Shown: one piece after another, positions 18,118 through 26,595 of the stretch
Position numbering within the stretch: the first letter of the stretch is position 1
Layout of the letters: each line of letters starts with the position of its first letter
Source of the DNA: DATJFQ01 sp035495555
GTDB taxonomy: Bacteria > Acidobacteriota > Vicinamibacteria > Vicinamibacterales > 2-12-FULL-66-21
Direction: 5' to 3'
DNA length: 42,073 nt
Assembly (NCBI GenBank): GCA_035495555.1
Contig: DATJFQ010000030.1
Span: 1-42,073 of the forward strand
Translations under genes and position numbers: made by a program
Notes under the pieces: generated by a model
Told to the model about the DNA's origin: nothing
The model's database searches: none
What the model saw: the letters and a program-made list of their open reading frames with translations, nothing else

Positions 18118-18146
18118 AATATTTCATACTTTACCGGTAAAGTCAA
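18118..18146 (-). promoter_or_regulatory. Sigma70-type promoter of the L-fucose array
   Basis: Reading the minus strand, -35 TTGACT (18146-18141) and -10 AATATT (18123-18118) are separated by exactly 17 nt. The spacer is almost entirely operator O1 (18128-18143). A repressor bound there would cover the RNA polymerase spacer region. The start codon at 18104 lies 14 nt beyond the -10, so the leader must be very short or the transcript nearly leaderless, in line with the lack of a strong Shine-Dalgarno. Confidence 0.55.
18128..18143. promoter_or_regulatory. Operator O1, perfect 16-bp palindrome
   Basis: ACTTTACCGGTAAAGT is perfectly self-complementary and has the central CG typical of LacI-family operators. 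It lies inside the promoter spacer of the SDR-led array and is repeated identically 31 bp (centre to centre, about three helical turns) further upstream. Confidence 0.8.
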
Positions 18147-18156
18147 AAGTTATCGT

Positions 18157-21100
18157 TTACTTTACCGGTAAAGTAGCGGGCGTGACCGGAACGAGACGGT
18201 AGCGGTATTCGTACGGACGGTTCCCGGGAATGCGGTACGCCGGCAGCGGCCAGGCGGCCTGGCTCCAGCTGTTGACCCCGCCGACCCCCATCTGACGCAA
18301 ATCGAGGTTCAGGTACGTTTCCGCACGGCGAGGCAGTTGAAACGAATACGACGCACCTTCCTCGTCGGCCTTCGTCACGTGTGCGGCTTCGACGCTCAGC
18401 AGCGGCTCGCCGACCGCTGCGACGCCGATCCCGCGATCGTTCGTCAGCGCCACCCATCGGACATCCGTCTTGTTCCCGTTCTCTTGCGGGCGGGAGTACT
18501 CGACCCACTGCGCTCCGACGGTCGATTGGTACACGCCAACGCGCTCGAACTGCCGATCCACGTACGTCTCCGACGGCCCCCGACCGAGCCAGGTGAGCCG
18601 CTCCAATCCGGGGCTGACGACGAGCTCCATGCCGAACCGGGGCATCATCGGCACCGGACGCTCTCCTGGCGTGTAACGCCCTTCGACGTCGATGTCGCCC
18701 GCGGGGGATATCGCGTACGTCATCGCGTAGCGACCCGCAACGAGCGGCAGCTCGGTGTCGACCGTGATCCGCACGCTTCCCTGCGCCGTGCGATCGAGGC
18801 TGATGGCCGACACGCGCCAGCTCTCGCCGGCGTGGCGCCAGACCGTGATGTCTTCCGCCGGATTCTTTCTCGCGTCACTGATCACGGACTTCCAGGCGCC
18901 GAGATCGTTGTCGGTCATCGCCCGCCAGAAATCGGGCAGCGGTCCTCGATCCAGCAGCCGCACGCCGTCGTAACTGTAGCTGGCGATCGTCGCGCGAACC
19001 CGGTCGAAGACGACCGCGACGTGATCGCTGGTGATGCGGATGAGCTGCCCGTTCTCCCGCACGTTGAGCGGCGCCACCGCCTGCGCCGCGCCGCTCGCCG
19101 GCTGCGATGCGGCCGACGGCGGCGGCAGCTCCCACTGTTCCCAGCCGATCTCGTCACCTTGGGACGACCACAGCGTGCCGGTTCGATCGAGGAACCGCAC
19201 GGTCAGCCAGTACTCCTGCGTGCCGAGGCTCGGGCGGCGGCGATCGGGCAGGCGCGCCGGGACCGGCATCGTGAATTCACGCGTACTGCGCGGCGGCACA
19301 TCGAGGACGGGTAGTTCGCCCGACGCTACGGTGGCCCCGGTTTCGTCGGTGATGTCCCAGACGCCGGTGGCTCGATCCTTCGCGTTGACGAAATCGTACC
19401 AGTTCGTCACGCGGAACCGGCCGGCCGCCAGGTCGATCGGCTCCGCGTGCAGTGGCGAGTACACGTACTTGATCGCGTCGAGGGCCGGGTGCGGCGTCCG
19501 ATCCGGACCAACCAGCCCGTTCTGGCTGAAGTTGGCGTCGTTGCGGATTCCGAGCGGATCCTCCCACCAGCCGCCGTACGCGAAAAAGGTTCCGCCGGGG
19601 CGCGGCTGCCGGATCCCTTGATCGACCCAGTCCCAGACGAACGCACCCTGCGCATTGCTTCCGGAATGAAAAATGTTCCAGTACTCCTTCAGGCCGCCGT
19701 TGCTGTTTCCCATCGCGTGCGAGTACTCGCACAAGATCAGCGGTACATCGGGCCGCGCTTGCGCGCGCTGCACCAGGGCCGCCGGCGTGGGGTACATCAG
19801 CGAGGTCACGTCGCTGTTCGGACCGCCATAGTTTCCGGATCCCTCGTAATGGACGGGGCGCGTCGGGTCGCGCCGCTTCGCCGCCTGATACGCGGCGGCC
19901 ATGTTGAGACCGTCGCCGCATTCGTTCCCGAGTGACCAGAACACCACGGACGCATGATTCTTGTCGCGCTCGATCATGCGCGTGACGCGGTCGACGTACG
20001 CAGGCGTCCACTTGGGATCGTTCGTCAGGCGGTTGCGGGGATTGGTGCCGAACCCATGGCACTCGATGTTCGCTTCGTCGATCAGATACAGGCCGTATCG
20101 ATCGGCGAGGTCGTACCATGCGGGGGCGTCCGGGTAGTGCGACGTACGCACCGCGTTGATGTTGTGCCGCTTCATCAGCTCGATGTCGCGGATCATCAGC
20201 TCGCGCGAGACGTAATGCCCCGTGTCGGGATCGTGCTCGTGGCGGTTCACTCCTTTGAACAGGATCGCGCGACCGTTCACCAGGATTCGGCCGTTCCGGA
20301 TTTCCACGGTGCGGAATCCCACGTGGAACGGCACCGCTTCGAGAAGGCTCCCCGACGCATCGCGCAGCATCACGACCAACTCGTAGAGGTAGGGATCCTC
20401 GGCGGACCACTTATGGGGGGCGCGAACCGGAACAGAGATGTGCACCGTTGCGTCGCCATGGGCGGCCACGCGTGCGGCGGCCATGCGGCTGCCGATCCCC
20501 GCGCCATCGGCGCCGCTCAGGAGCGCGGTGACGCTTCCGCGCCACGCGGCGGCCTGGCGGCTCTCGAGCCACGCTGTCACCTCGAGCCGGCCGTCGCGAT
20601 ACGCCGCGTCCAAGGGCGTGCGGATTTCGGCGTCACGCAGGTGGATCGAGCCGGGGCTGGAGAGGTACACATCGCGGAAGATGCCGCTCAGGCGGAACAT
20701 GTCCTGGTCCTCGAGAAACGAGCCGTCGCTGAACCGGTAGACTTCGACGGCTAACGTGTTCGCTCCGGCGTGTACGACCGATGTGATGTCGAACTCTGCC
20801 GGCGTCCGGCTGTCCTCGCTGTAGCCAACCCGAGTGCCGTTGACCCACACGTAGAATGCCGAGTCGACGCCGTCGAAGTGCAGGAGCACCCGGCGGCCGT
20901 TCCACTCGCCTGGTACCTCGAACGTTCGCAGGTAGGACCCGACCGGATTGTTGTCGTGCGGCGGGTGCGGATCGTTCCGATCGTAGGGAAAGGCATAGCC
21001 GATGTTCACGTAGATCGGCATCCCGAATCCCTGCGTTTCGATGCTGGCCGGCACGCGGATGTCGTTCCATCCCGAAGCGTCGAACCCCGGCCTGAAGAAG

Positions 21101-21351
21101 TCCTGCGGCCGAGCATCGGGCCGGGGCGACGCGTGGAACTTCCACGTACCGTTCAGCGATTGATACCACGGGGACGGCGCTCCCGAACGCGCGGCCTCGA
21201 CCGACGGGTACATCACCATCGTCGCGTGCGGCGCGTTCGTCCCCTGGTGCAGGATCGTGACGTTGTCCCATTCCGGAGCGGCCGGTGTCTGGGGGGTTGC
21301 GGCGACCGACGACGCCGCGAGCAGCGACAGGACGATCGCGGACGGTCTCAT
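18157..21351 (-). CDS. Glycoside hydrolase family 2 beta-galactosidase (LacZ type), exported
   Basis: Removes terminal beta-galactose from oligosaccharides; 1064 aa with a Sec signal (RPSAIVLSLLAASSVAAT). Domain order is LacZ-like: sugar-binding domain from about residue 45, immunoglobulin-like domain, TIM barrel with acid/base Glu477 (SLGNECGDG) and nucleophile Glu542 (ILCEYSHAMGNS), further sandwich domains, and the Bgal small-chain C-domain with WLGRGPSETYVDR. It follows the M24-like gene by 7 nt. The last codons (encoding TLPVK) and the TAA stop are part of operator O2 of the downstream array, so regulatory and coding sequence coincide. Likely expressed from the operator-bearing promoter upstream of the M24-like gene. 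Confidence 0.94.
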   Translation of the reverse strand: MRPSAIVLSLLAASSVAATPQTPAAPEWDNVTILHQGTNAPHATMVMYPSVEAARSGAPSPWYQSLNGTWKFHASPRPDARPQDFFRPGFDASGWNDIRVPASIETQGFGMPIYVNIGYAFPYDRNDPHPPHDNNPVGSYLRTFEVPGEWNGRRVLLHFDGVDSAFYVWVNGTRVGYSEDSRTPAEFDITSVVHAGANTLAVEVYRFSDGSFLEDQDMFRLSGIFRDVYLSSPGSIHLRDAEIRTPLDAAYRDGRLEVTAWLESRQAAAWRGSVTALLSGADGAGIGSRMAAARVAAHGDATVHISVPVRAPHKWSAEDPYLYELVVMLRDASGSLLEAVPFHVGFRTVEIRNGRILVNGRAILFKGVNRHEHDPDTGHYVSRELMIRDIELMKRHNINAVRTSHYPDAPAWYDLADRYGLYLIDEANIECHGFGTNPRNRLTNDPKWTPAYVDRVTRMIERDKNHASVVFWSLGNECGDGLNMAAAYQAAKRRDPTRPVHYEGSGNYGGPNSDVTSLMYPTPAALVQRAQARPDVPLILCEYSHAMGNSNGGLKEYWNIFHSGSNAQGAFVWDWVDQGIRQPRPGGTFFAYGGWWEDPLGIRNDANFSQNGLVGPDRTPHPALDAIKYVYSPLHAEPIDLAAGRFRVTNWYDFVNAKDRATGVWDITDETGATVASGELPVLDVPPRSTREFTMPVPARLPDRRRPSLGTQEYWLTVRFLDRTGTLWSSQGDEIGWEQWELPPPSAASQPASGAAQAVAPLNVRENGQLIRITSDHVAVVFDRVRATIASYSYDGVRLLDRGPLPDFWRAMTDNDLGAWKSVISDARKNPAEDITVWRHAGESWRVSAISLDRTAQGSVRITVDTELPLVAGRYAMTYAISPAGDIDVEGRYTPGERPVPMMPRFGMELVVSPGLERLTWLGRGPSETYVDRQFERVGVYQSTVGAQWVEYSRPQENGNKTDVRWVALTNDRGIGVAAVGEPLLSVEAAHVTKADEEGASYSFQLPRRAETYLNLDLRQMGVGGVNSWSQAAWPLPAYRIPGNRPYEYRYRLVPVTPATLPVK
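18159..18174. promoter_or_regulatory. Operator O2, inside the GH2 3' end
   Basis: A second perfect ACTTTACCGGTAAAGT. On the minus strand it is read ACT TTA CCG GTA AAG T(AA), that is the last five codons of the GH2 gene and the first base of its stop. Spacing to O1 is 31 bp, which would place two repressor dimers on the same helix face. Confidence 0.78.
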
Positions 21352-21358
21352 AGGGGCC

Positions 21359-22480
21359 TCATGGCAGCCGCCAGACGTCGGCGGCGTGAAGATCGTCGAA
21401 CGATGGAAGCGGCAGCGACGGCCAGTCCGGCGTCGCGGTCACAATCTCCACCCGACCATTAATCAGCAACGCCGTATCCTCGATTTTCGTGCCCGTGATC
21501 GTCGGATTCCACGCGAACGCCTGGGTCGGATGCACGGTTTCCTGCGACGCGGGGTGCGCGATCCATTCTCGAGCGCGATACGCGATGGCGCCGCCCTGAT
21601 GATGCCGTTGCTCCTCGCCGCGGAAACCGGCGTCCCGATAGGCGGCGGCCGCGGTGTGGTAGAGCGCCGACGCCCCATGGTGGTCGCGTGACGCGGCGAG
21701 CAGCGCATCGAACACTCCGGCTGCCGCCCGCGTCCCGCCGGCGATGTCCGCAGCAGCCGCGCGATCGGCGACGATCCTCGACATCGACACGACGAGCCCG
21801 TCGCGCTCGGCGCACACGGCAGTCATGACGATGTGGCGCCATCGAGCCGCGGTGGGGACCGGATGACGGTAGCGCCGCAGGCGTTCGTCCGAGCCGACGA
21901 GCGTCACGATTGCCCGCGCACCGACGTTGGCGACCGCTTCGGCGGCGCTCCGAGCGATATGACGCTCGTCGTCACCCGGCGCCAGGTTGTGGCACAGACG
22001 CGTGACGGCGCCTGCGACATCGCGTCCGAGCGCACGATATCGCTCGACTTCGGCCGGCGTCAGATGCGTGCGCGTCCGCATCAATGCGGTCTCCGCCGGG
22101 GCCGTGCCCGGCAGCGGCCAGTCGGCGGCGATCGTATCCGAGTGCGTCAGGCCGCGCGCCACCGTCAGTGCACGAGCGGGGTCCGCCTGATCGTCGGTCC
22201 AGGAATACTCGATGGGCTCGTAGCCGTATCCCGACAGCACCTCGTCGAGGAGCCGCGGCATCTCGATCGCGTTCGCGAGGACGAAGCGGCCGCCGTCGGC
22301 TGTGATGAGCAGCCGCGCGCTGCCGATCTCGCGACTCGAATCGACACGGTTGCCGCGCCCGCCCGTCAGCCACGCGATGTTGTGATGGGCCGCCACCAGC
22401 ACGCCTCCGGCCCCGACCGCGCGCGCGAGTGCCGCCACCCGCTCTGCCTTTCCCTCGTGCTCAGCGCCGTCCTGCGCCAT
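21359..22480 (-). CDS. M24-fold (creatinase/aminopeptidase P-like) protein lacking canonical metal ligands
   Basis: 373-aa cytoplasmic protein with a creatinase-like N-domain (GGVLVAAHHNIAWLTGG) and a pita-bread-like C-domain. The usual M24 metal ligands (the D...D pair in a GxxxxGYxSDxTR-type strand and the EP motif) are not seen. Instead the strands read AVCAERDGLVVSMSRIV and AFAWNPTITGTKIEDT, with HHQGG preserved where the family has its His. It may be a non-peptidase member of the fold; from memory a similar subfamily occurs beside glycosidase genes in other bacteria. Start ATG 22480 has GGAGG 4-5 nt upstream; the longer frame begins inside the operator. Probably co-transcribed with GH2 (7-nt gap). 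Confidence 0.8.
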   Translation of the reverse strand: MAQDGAEHEGKAERVAALARAVGAGGVLVAAHHNIAWLTGGRGNRVDSSREIGSARLLITADGGRFVLANAIEMPRLLDEVLSGYGYEPIEYSWTDDQADPARALTVARGLTHSDTIAADWPLPGTAPAETALMRTRTHLTPAEVERYRALGRDVAGAVTRLCHNLAPGDDERHIARSAAEAVANVGARAIVTLVGSDERLRRYRHPVPTAARWRHIVMTAVCAERDGLVVSMSRIVADRAAAADIAGGTRAAAGVFDALLAASRDHHGASALYHTAAAAYRDAGFRGEEQRHHQGGAIAYRAREWIAHPASQETVHPTQAFAWNPTITGTKIEDTALLINGRVEIVTATPDWPSLPLPSFDDLHAADVWRLP

Positions 22481-22511
22481 CACGCCTCCAGATTGGGTGC
22501 AAAACCCAGTC

Positions 22512-22527
22512 ACTTTAACGGTAAAGT
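22512..22527. promoter_or_regulatory. Operator site in the M24-like/cupin divergent region
   Basis: ACTTTAACGGTAAAGT matches the regulon palindrome with one asymmetric base in the centre. It lies 32 bp upstream of the M24-like start (minus) and 19 bp upstream of the cupin start (plus), so one bound repressor could control both directions. Confidence 0.75.
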
Positions 22528-22546
22528 TGTATCACGAGGAGGCGTG

Positions 22547-22990
22547 ATGCGGCTGAAATCGGCGGCGATGGTGGCGGCTGGTCTGACGGTGGGCGCGGCG
22601 GGCGCCGGCGTGATGCGCGCCGGGGCGCAGTCCGCTCCAGGCGGCTATGTGCTCGAGCACGACACGGACGTGGCCAAGACGGAGCCCGGCACCCACAAGG
22701 GCGGCGGGACGACGACCGGCTATTCGTTTTTCGCCAGAACGCCGGATCTGAAGCTCGTTTTCCGAAAGCGCGCCATGAAGCCAGGCTCCGCGATCGGATA
22801 TCACCTCCAGAAGGAAGACGAAATCTATTACGTGCTGAGCGGCACGGGCGAGATGACGGTCGACGGCAAGACGTTCACGGTCGGGCCGGGCACGGCCATC
22901 CTCACGCGCCAGGGCAGCTCGCATGCGTTGAAGCAGACGGGGGCGGAAGATCTCGTCATTCTGATCAATTACGAGCAGCAGCCAAAGTGA
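22547..22990 (+). CDS. Exported small cupin-domain protein
   Basis: Single-cupin beta-barrel protein of 147 aa with a signal peptide (MRLKSAAMVAAGLTVGAAGAG... ending near the Ala-Gln of RAGAQS). The cupin core shows GSAIGYHLQKEDEIYYVLSG and GEMTVDGKTFTVGPGTAILTRQGSSHAL, giving a typical His/Glu/His metal site. Start ATG 22547 has GAGGAGGCGTG immediately upstream; the open frame extending 5' is the shadow of the M24-like gene. Downstream, the stop codon lies inside a short hairpin. Exported small cupins can be sugar isomerases or binding proteins; the substrate is unknown. Confidence 0.88.
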   Translation: MRLKSAAMVAAGLTVGAAGAGVMRAGAQSAPGGYVLEHDTDVAKTEPGTHKGGGTTTGYSFFARTPDLKLVFRKRAMKPGSAIGYHLQKEDEIYYVLSGTGEMTVDGKTFTVGPGTAILTRQGSSHALKQTGAEDLVILINYEQQPK

Positions 22991-23009
22991 ATTGAAGAAT
23001 CCAATTCAC
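22987..23009. terminator. Short inverted repeat between convergent genes
   Basis: GTGAATTG and CAATTCAC form a perfect 8-bp stem with a 7-nt loop, containing the cupin stop codon and ending 4 nt before the stop of the opposing MBL gene. It is AT-rich with no T tract, so a bidirectional terminator role is only possible. Confidence 0.3.
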
Positions 23010-23013
23010 CAAC

Positions 23014-24051
23014 TCATTGCGCCGTGTATCGCTTCGCCCGGCCGGTGCGCCCGTTTGTCACTGAGAAACTGCCGTCGCGCCGGGCGGAGACGCGAATCGG
23101 GAAGGCCGTGGTCTCATCCAGGTTTGCGATGAGCGCGCTCTTGCTGTTGCGTGCGCCCGGCATCCTGGCGAGATGGAGCTGCCAGAGATCGCGCAGCCCC
23201 GGCGCGTCGTACACGATCTGCCGCGCGGCCGGCTCACCGCCTTTCTCCGGGCCGTTGTTCATGATGGCGACCATCGGCCGCAGTGCGTTCACGAGCTGCG
23301 GCGATCCCGAACGCGCCAACCCGTGGTGGCTCATCAGGTAGACCGACGCTCCGCCGAGCCGGTTGGCAGGGCAGACGAGCGGCTGCTCGGCGTTCCACGT
23401 GAGATCGCCGAGATCCACGAAGCGGAACCGCCCGAACTGGATGACGAGCCCAAGCGACTGTCCGTTCTCAGATACGTCCGGCTCCTTCGGCGTGAACGCG
23501 TCGCACGATCCATTGCGCGCGCCGCCGCCGGGCATCGCCCGCGCGAGGTGCTCGCCGGCGGCCGCGACGACGGTCACGTCCACGCCTTGCAGCGGCAGGC
23601 GATCGCCCGGCCGTGCCTGCAGCCGCCGCGCGGAGCCGACAGCGCGCGCGTACGCTCCGTATAGCGGACCCGCCGATGGGTCGCTCACGATCGGGGGGCC
23701 GTGATCGACGAAGGTGCCGACGGACAGCGCTGCCGCAATTGCCGGGACGTTGCCGACGTGGTCGGCGTGATAGTGCGTGACGACCAGATAGTCGAGCCGC
23801 GTCAGGCCCGCCTCGCGGATGGCCGCGAGGACGCGTTTGGCATCGCGGTCGCCGAACCCCGGATAGCCGGTATCGATCAGGATCGACTCGCCCGCAGGCG
23901 AAACGACCAGCGTTGCTTGTCCGCCTTCGACGTCGATGAACGTGAGATCGAGCGTGTCGCGCGGCGCGGCCGCAGCCAGCGCCAGCAGCACCCACGCGAT
24001 GCGGCCGGTACGAACGGCAGACCGGAGCGCGCCCGCTAGGAACGAGGACAT
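23014..24051 (-). CDS. Metallo-beta-lactamase-fold hydrolase, exported
   Basis: 345-aa protein of the ComEC/Rec2 C-terminal-like MBL branch. A signal-like hydrophobic stretch (RIAWVLLALAAAAP) is followed directly by LDLTFIDVEGGQATLVVSP and the metal motif LVVTHYHADHVGN, with FVDLGDLTWN and the late His pair in LMSHHGLARSGSP. Start ATG 24051 has GAGGAG 6 nt upstream, 19 nt after the GH95-like stop, suggesting one operon. Substrate unknown; a role in processing a product of the GH95-like enzyme or a phosphoester is not supported by any specific feature. Confidence 0.85.
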   Translation of the reverse strand: MSSFLAGALRSAVRTGRIAWVLLALAAAAPRDTLDLTFIDVEGGQATLVVSPAGESILIDTGYPGFGDRDAKRVLAAIREAGLTRLDYLVVTHYHADHVGNVPAIAAALSVGTFVDHGPPIVSDPSAGPLYGAYARAVGSARRLQARPGDRLPLQGVDVTVVAAAGEHLARAMPGGGARNGSCDAFTPKEPDVSENGQSLGLVIQFGRFRFVDLGDLTWNAEQPLVCPANRLGGASVYLMSHHGLARSGSPQLVNALRPMVAIMNNGPEKGGEPAARQIVYDAPGLRDLWQLHLARMPGARNSKSALIANLDETTAFPIRVSARRDGSFSVTNGRTGRAKRYTAQ

Positions 24052-24070
24052 GTAGATCTCCTCGGACGTC

Positions 24071-26500
24071 TCACAGGATCCGCAGCCTCCGAAGAGGCTG
24101 GCCCGCCGGCACGATCGCCACCGTTTCACCAGGCGTGGTGGCGATGTTCAGCAGTGGTCCGGCTGCGCCTTCAGCCTTCCGCCCATTCCGGAAGGTTGTG
24201 ACCGCTGACGTGCCCCATGGATTCGTCAACCGCAGCCGGCCGCCGTGCTGCGACTGCACTTCGACGACCAAGACCCGCCCGTGCTCCTGCGCCGCACTGA
24301 TCACGAACGCTCCTCTGGCGAGAAGCGTGAACGCCGCGTCCCAGTCCTTCGGCCAGGCGTTGAACACGCTGACGGCATCGTCGGTGAGGGAATCCGGATG
24401 GCTATCGAGCAGCGACGTGTGCAGCCCGGCCGCGAGACCGGCGATGTGCTCGAAGTCGATCGCGCCCGGACCCTCGCGGAGCCGCATGTGATTACGAAAG
24501 ATCCGCGGTCCGCCGCCACCTTGGGGATCGATGAAGCTGCCGAGCCGCGTGAAACCGAGAAACCGCCGCTTCAACTCCGGCTCAGGCCCGATCGGCTCGA
24601 TCGCGCCCGGGCCGTTGTAGACGAACGCGCCGTATGGCCGGTCGAGGGCGATCTCGCTGCCCGTCCCGCACGGCGCGCCCGGTTTCGCCGCTACGAGGTG
24701 CGCGGCGACCTCGTCCCACTTCTCCCGAAGCGCGTCGTCGACGTGCAGGACCGCCGCGGCGTTCGACGCGAGCGGAAGAATCATGTGCATGCAGGCGACT
24801 TCGTACGAGGCATCGCGCGAGTTCCACGCGGACTCGCCGCTGTTGGTGTGGGTGATGTGGTAAATGCCCTGGCCATCCTTCTGCAGGTTGGGAAAGTTCC
24901 GGTAGAACTCGGCGGCTCCTTTGATGAACGGGTAGGCGCGGTCGCGCAGCCAATGCGTGTCGCCGGTGAACTGATAGCGCTGCCACGCAAGATTACCGAT
25001 GCGCGCCGCGACGCCAAGGATGTGCGTCGTGCTTCCGAAAATGCCGGCTCCCTTCGACGTGAAGACGTACCGTCCGTCCTGCCACGTGCCGTCGCCGCGG
25101 TAGTTCCAGCGGCTGTTGTGACGGTTCTTGTTCTCCGCGAACCGATCGAAGGCTGCCGATCGCGCGTCGAACGGCTCCCGCACGAGAACCAGATCCTGCA
25201 GTTCGCGTCCGATGGCATCCGGCAGTGGCTCCGGACCGTTGAAGAACGTCGTTTCCGGGATCCAGACGCCTTGCGAGCCCCACTGCTGCCGCGCCGCGAG
25301 CGCGGCATTGTCGAGCATCCCTGTGTACATGTCGAACAGCGGATCCATCAGCTCGACGCGGTTCGCGGGCATCAATCCGCTGTAGTAGGCGCTGGTATTG
25401 GCCCACCAGTACTGGGATCCCCACCGGCTCATGTCCCCATCGGTCTGCCAAACGCCGCCGCCGAATCGCGGCGGATAGGCGCCGCGTGAGCTCGAGGCCA
25501 TCAGATACAGATAAAAGTCGTAGTTCTGCTCGACGAAGTCGGCCTGCCCCGACTCGCTATGCAGGTATACCGTGCCGCGCGCCCAGAATCGATGCCACCA
25601 GCCGGCAGCCGCGATCCGAAGCGCGGCAAACCCGCCGGCTTTTACGGCCTCGACCTCCGCCAACGCCTCCTGCGAGGGTGCTGCCGACGGTTCACGCGAT
25701 TCCGCGGTGCCAATCAGAATCGTGAATGGCCCCGAGGCGGCAGCCGTCGTGAGCCGCACCGTCGTCTCGTTCGCATAGCGGGCGTGTGAGGCGCGCCCGA
25801 CCACCGCAATCGCCACTCCTGACGCATCGTCGAACTCTCCTTCCCGATACCGCTGCGTCAACGCGATCGCGCCGCCTTCGATCGACAGCATCGAGGTCGC
25901 GGTCTGCGCGGCCGTGCGGAATACGTTTGCGTGATGCGCCCGCAGATCCGCCGTGCGGCCGCTGACGTACTGCATCTGGTAGCGGAGCATCCGCAGATCG
26001 ACGGCAATCGGCTCCGGCCGGGCGCGAGCGTCATCAATGTCGATGGCGATCACATCGTGGTCCGGAGATGCGAGCACGCGCGCAGTAATCCCGTTCCCGC
26101 GCGCCGTCATCAGGCCGTCGTAGATGGAGAGGTGCTGATGGAACGCCCCGCCGGCAAACACCTCCGCACCCTCACCGGTGTCGAACGCGACATCGACGAG
26201 CCCGCAGCCGTATCCGTAGTCGGAGTCGGCGCGCGGAAAGCTGAAGGTCGTCGAATCCATCGCGTGCACGTCGACGCGGTTGATCTGGAAGTGCAGCGCC
26301 TCCGGCGTCGTCCACACCAGGCTTCCCATGCGGCCGTTGCCGACCGGCATGCCTTCCTCGGGGCGCACCGCGGGCGACGCATAGTCGAGATCCGCCCGCG
26401 CGAGCTGCGCGCGCCGATCGACGTGAATCAGAGACTGTGCGTGACCCGCCGGCGGCGTGGCGAGCAGGACGGCCGCGATGAAGCGGATGGGATGACGCAT
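24071..26500 (-). CDS. GH95-like alpha-L-fucosidase-type glycoside hydrolase (DUF5703 N-domain)
   Basis: 809-aa exported enzyme with a Sec signal (RFIAAVLLATPPAGHAQS). The N-terminal sandwich starts with EEGMPVGNGRMGSLVWTTPEALHFQINRVD (conserved stretch about residues 47-76), typical of DUF5703/GH95-like proteins. An (alpha/alpha)6 barrel follows with WGSQYWWANTSAYYSGL, HNSRWNYRGDG and ITHTNSGESAWN, then a GH95-like C-domain with VFNAWPKDW. GH95 enzymes remove alpha-L-fucose or alpha-L-galactose, fitting the L-fucose catabolic genes, but assignment to the exact family needs a profile search. Start ATG 26500 has AGGAGG upstream. Transcribed divergently from the plus-strand pair with a shared operator; a TATGAT -10 lies upstream on the minus strand. 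Confidence 0.82.
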   Translation of the reverse strand: MRHPIRFIAAVLLATPPAGHAQSLIHVDRRAQLARADLDYASPAVRPEEGMPVGNGRMGSLVWTTPEALHFQINRVDVHAMDSTTFSFPRADSDYGYGCGLVDVAFDTGEGAEVFAGGAFHQHLSIYDGLMTARGNGITARVLASPDHDVIAIDIDDARARPEPIAVDLRMLRYQMQYVSGRTADLRAHHANVFRTAAQTATSMLSIEGGAIALTQRYREGEFDDASGVAIAVVGRASHARYANETTVRLTTAAASGPFTILIGTAESREPSAAPSQEALAEVEAVKAGGFAALRIAAAGWWHRFWARGTVYLHSESGQADFVEQNYDFYLYLMASSSRGAYPPRFGGGVWQTDGDMSRWGSQYWWANTSAYYSGLMPANRVELMDPLFDMYTGMLDNAALAARQQWGSQGVWIPETTFFNGPEPLPDAIGRELQDLVLVREPFDARSAAFDRFAENKNRHNSRWNYRGDGTWQDGRYVFTSKGAGIFGSTTHILGVAARIGNLAWQRYQFTGDTHWLRDRAYPFIKGAAEFYRNFPNLQKDGQGIYHITHTNSGESAWNSRDASYEVACMHMILPLASNAAAVLHVDDALREKWDEVAAHLVAAKPGAPCGTGSEIALDRPYGAFVYNGPGAIEPIGPEPELKRRFLGFTRLGSFIDPQGGGGPRIFRNHMRLREGPGAIDFEHIAGLAAGLHTSLLDSHPDSLTDDAVSVFNAWPKDWDAAFTLLARGAFVISAAQEHGRVLVVEVQSQHGGRLRLTNPWGTSAVTTFRNGRKAEGAAGPLLNIATTPGETVAIVPAGQPLRRLRIL

Positions 26501-26548
26501 CGCGTTGTTCCTCCTGGCGGCGCGCAGCGTATCATATGTTTTACGTTT

Positions 26549-26564
26549 ACTTTAACGTTAAAGT
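26549..26564. promoter_or_regulatory. Operator between GH95-like and DUF5696-like genes
   Basis: ACTTTAACGTTAAAGT, a perfect 16-bp palindrome matching the regulon consensus, sits in the 95-bp divergent region, 48 bp from the minus-strand start and 31 bp from the plus-strand start. Confidence 0.78.
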
Positions 26565-26595
26565 GCGATATCTGTCGGGCGTCAGAGGAGGCCCG

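Noticed and set aside
18105..18146. TTG start for the first SDR, adding 14 residues
   Set aside because: It would begin in the promoter -35 and translate operator O1. Homology begins at MFDLHGK, ATG 18104.
22481..22513. Upstream ATG of the M24-like protein
   Set aside because: It overlaps the operator and has no Shine-Dalgarno, whereas ATG 22480 has GGAGG in place.
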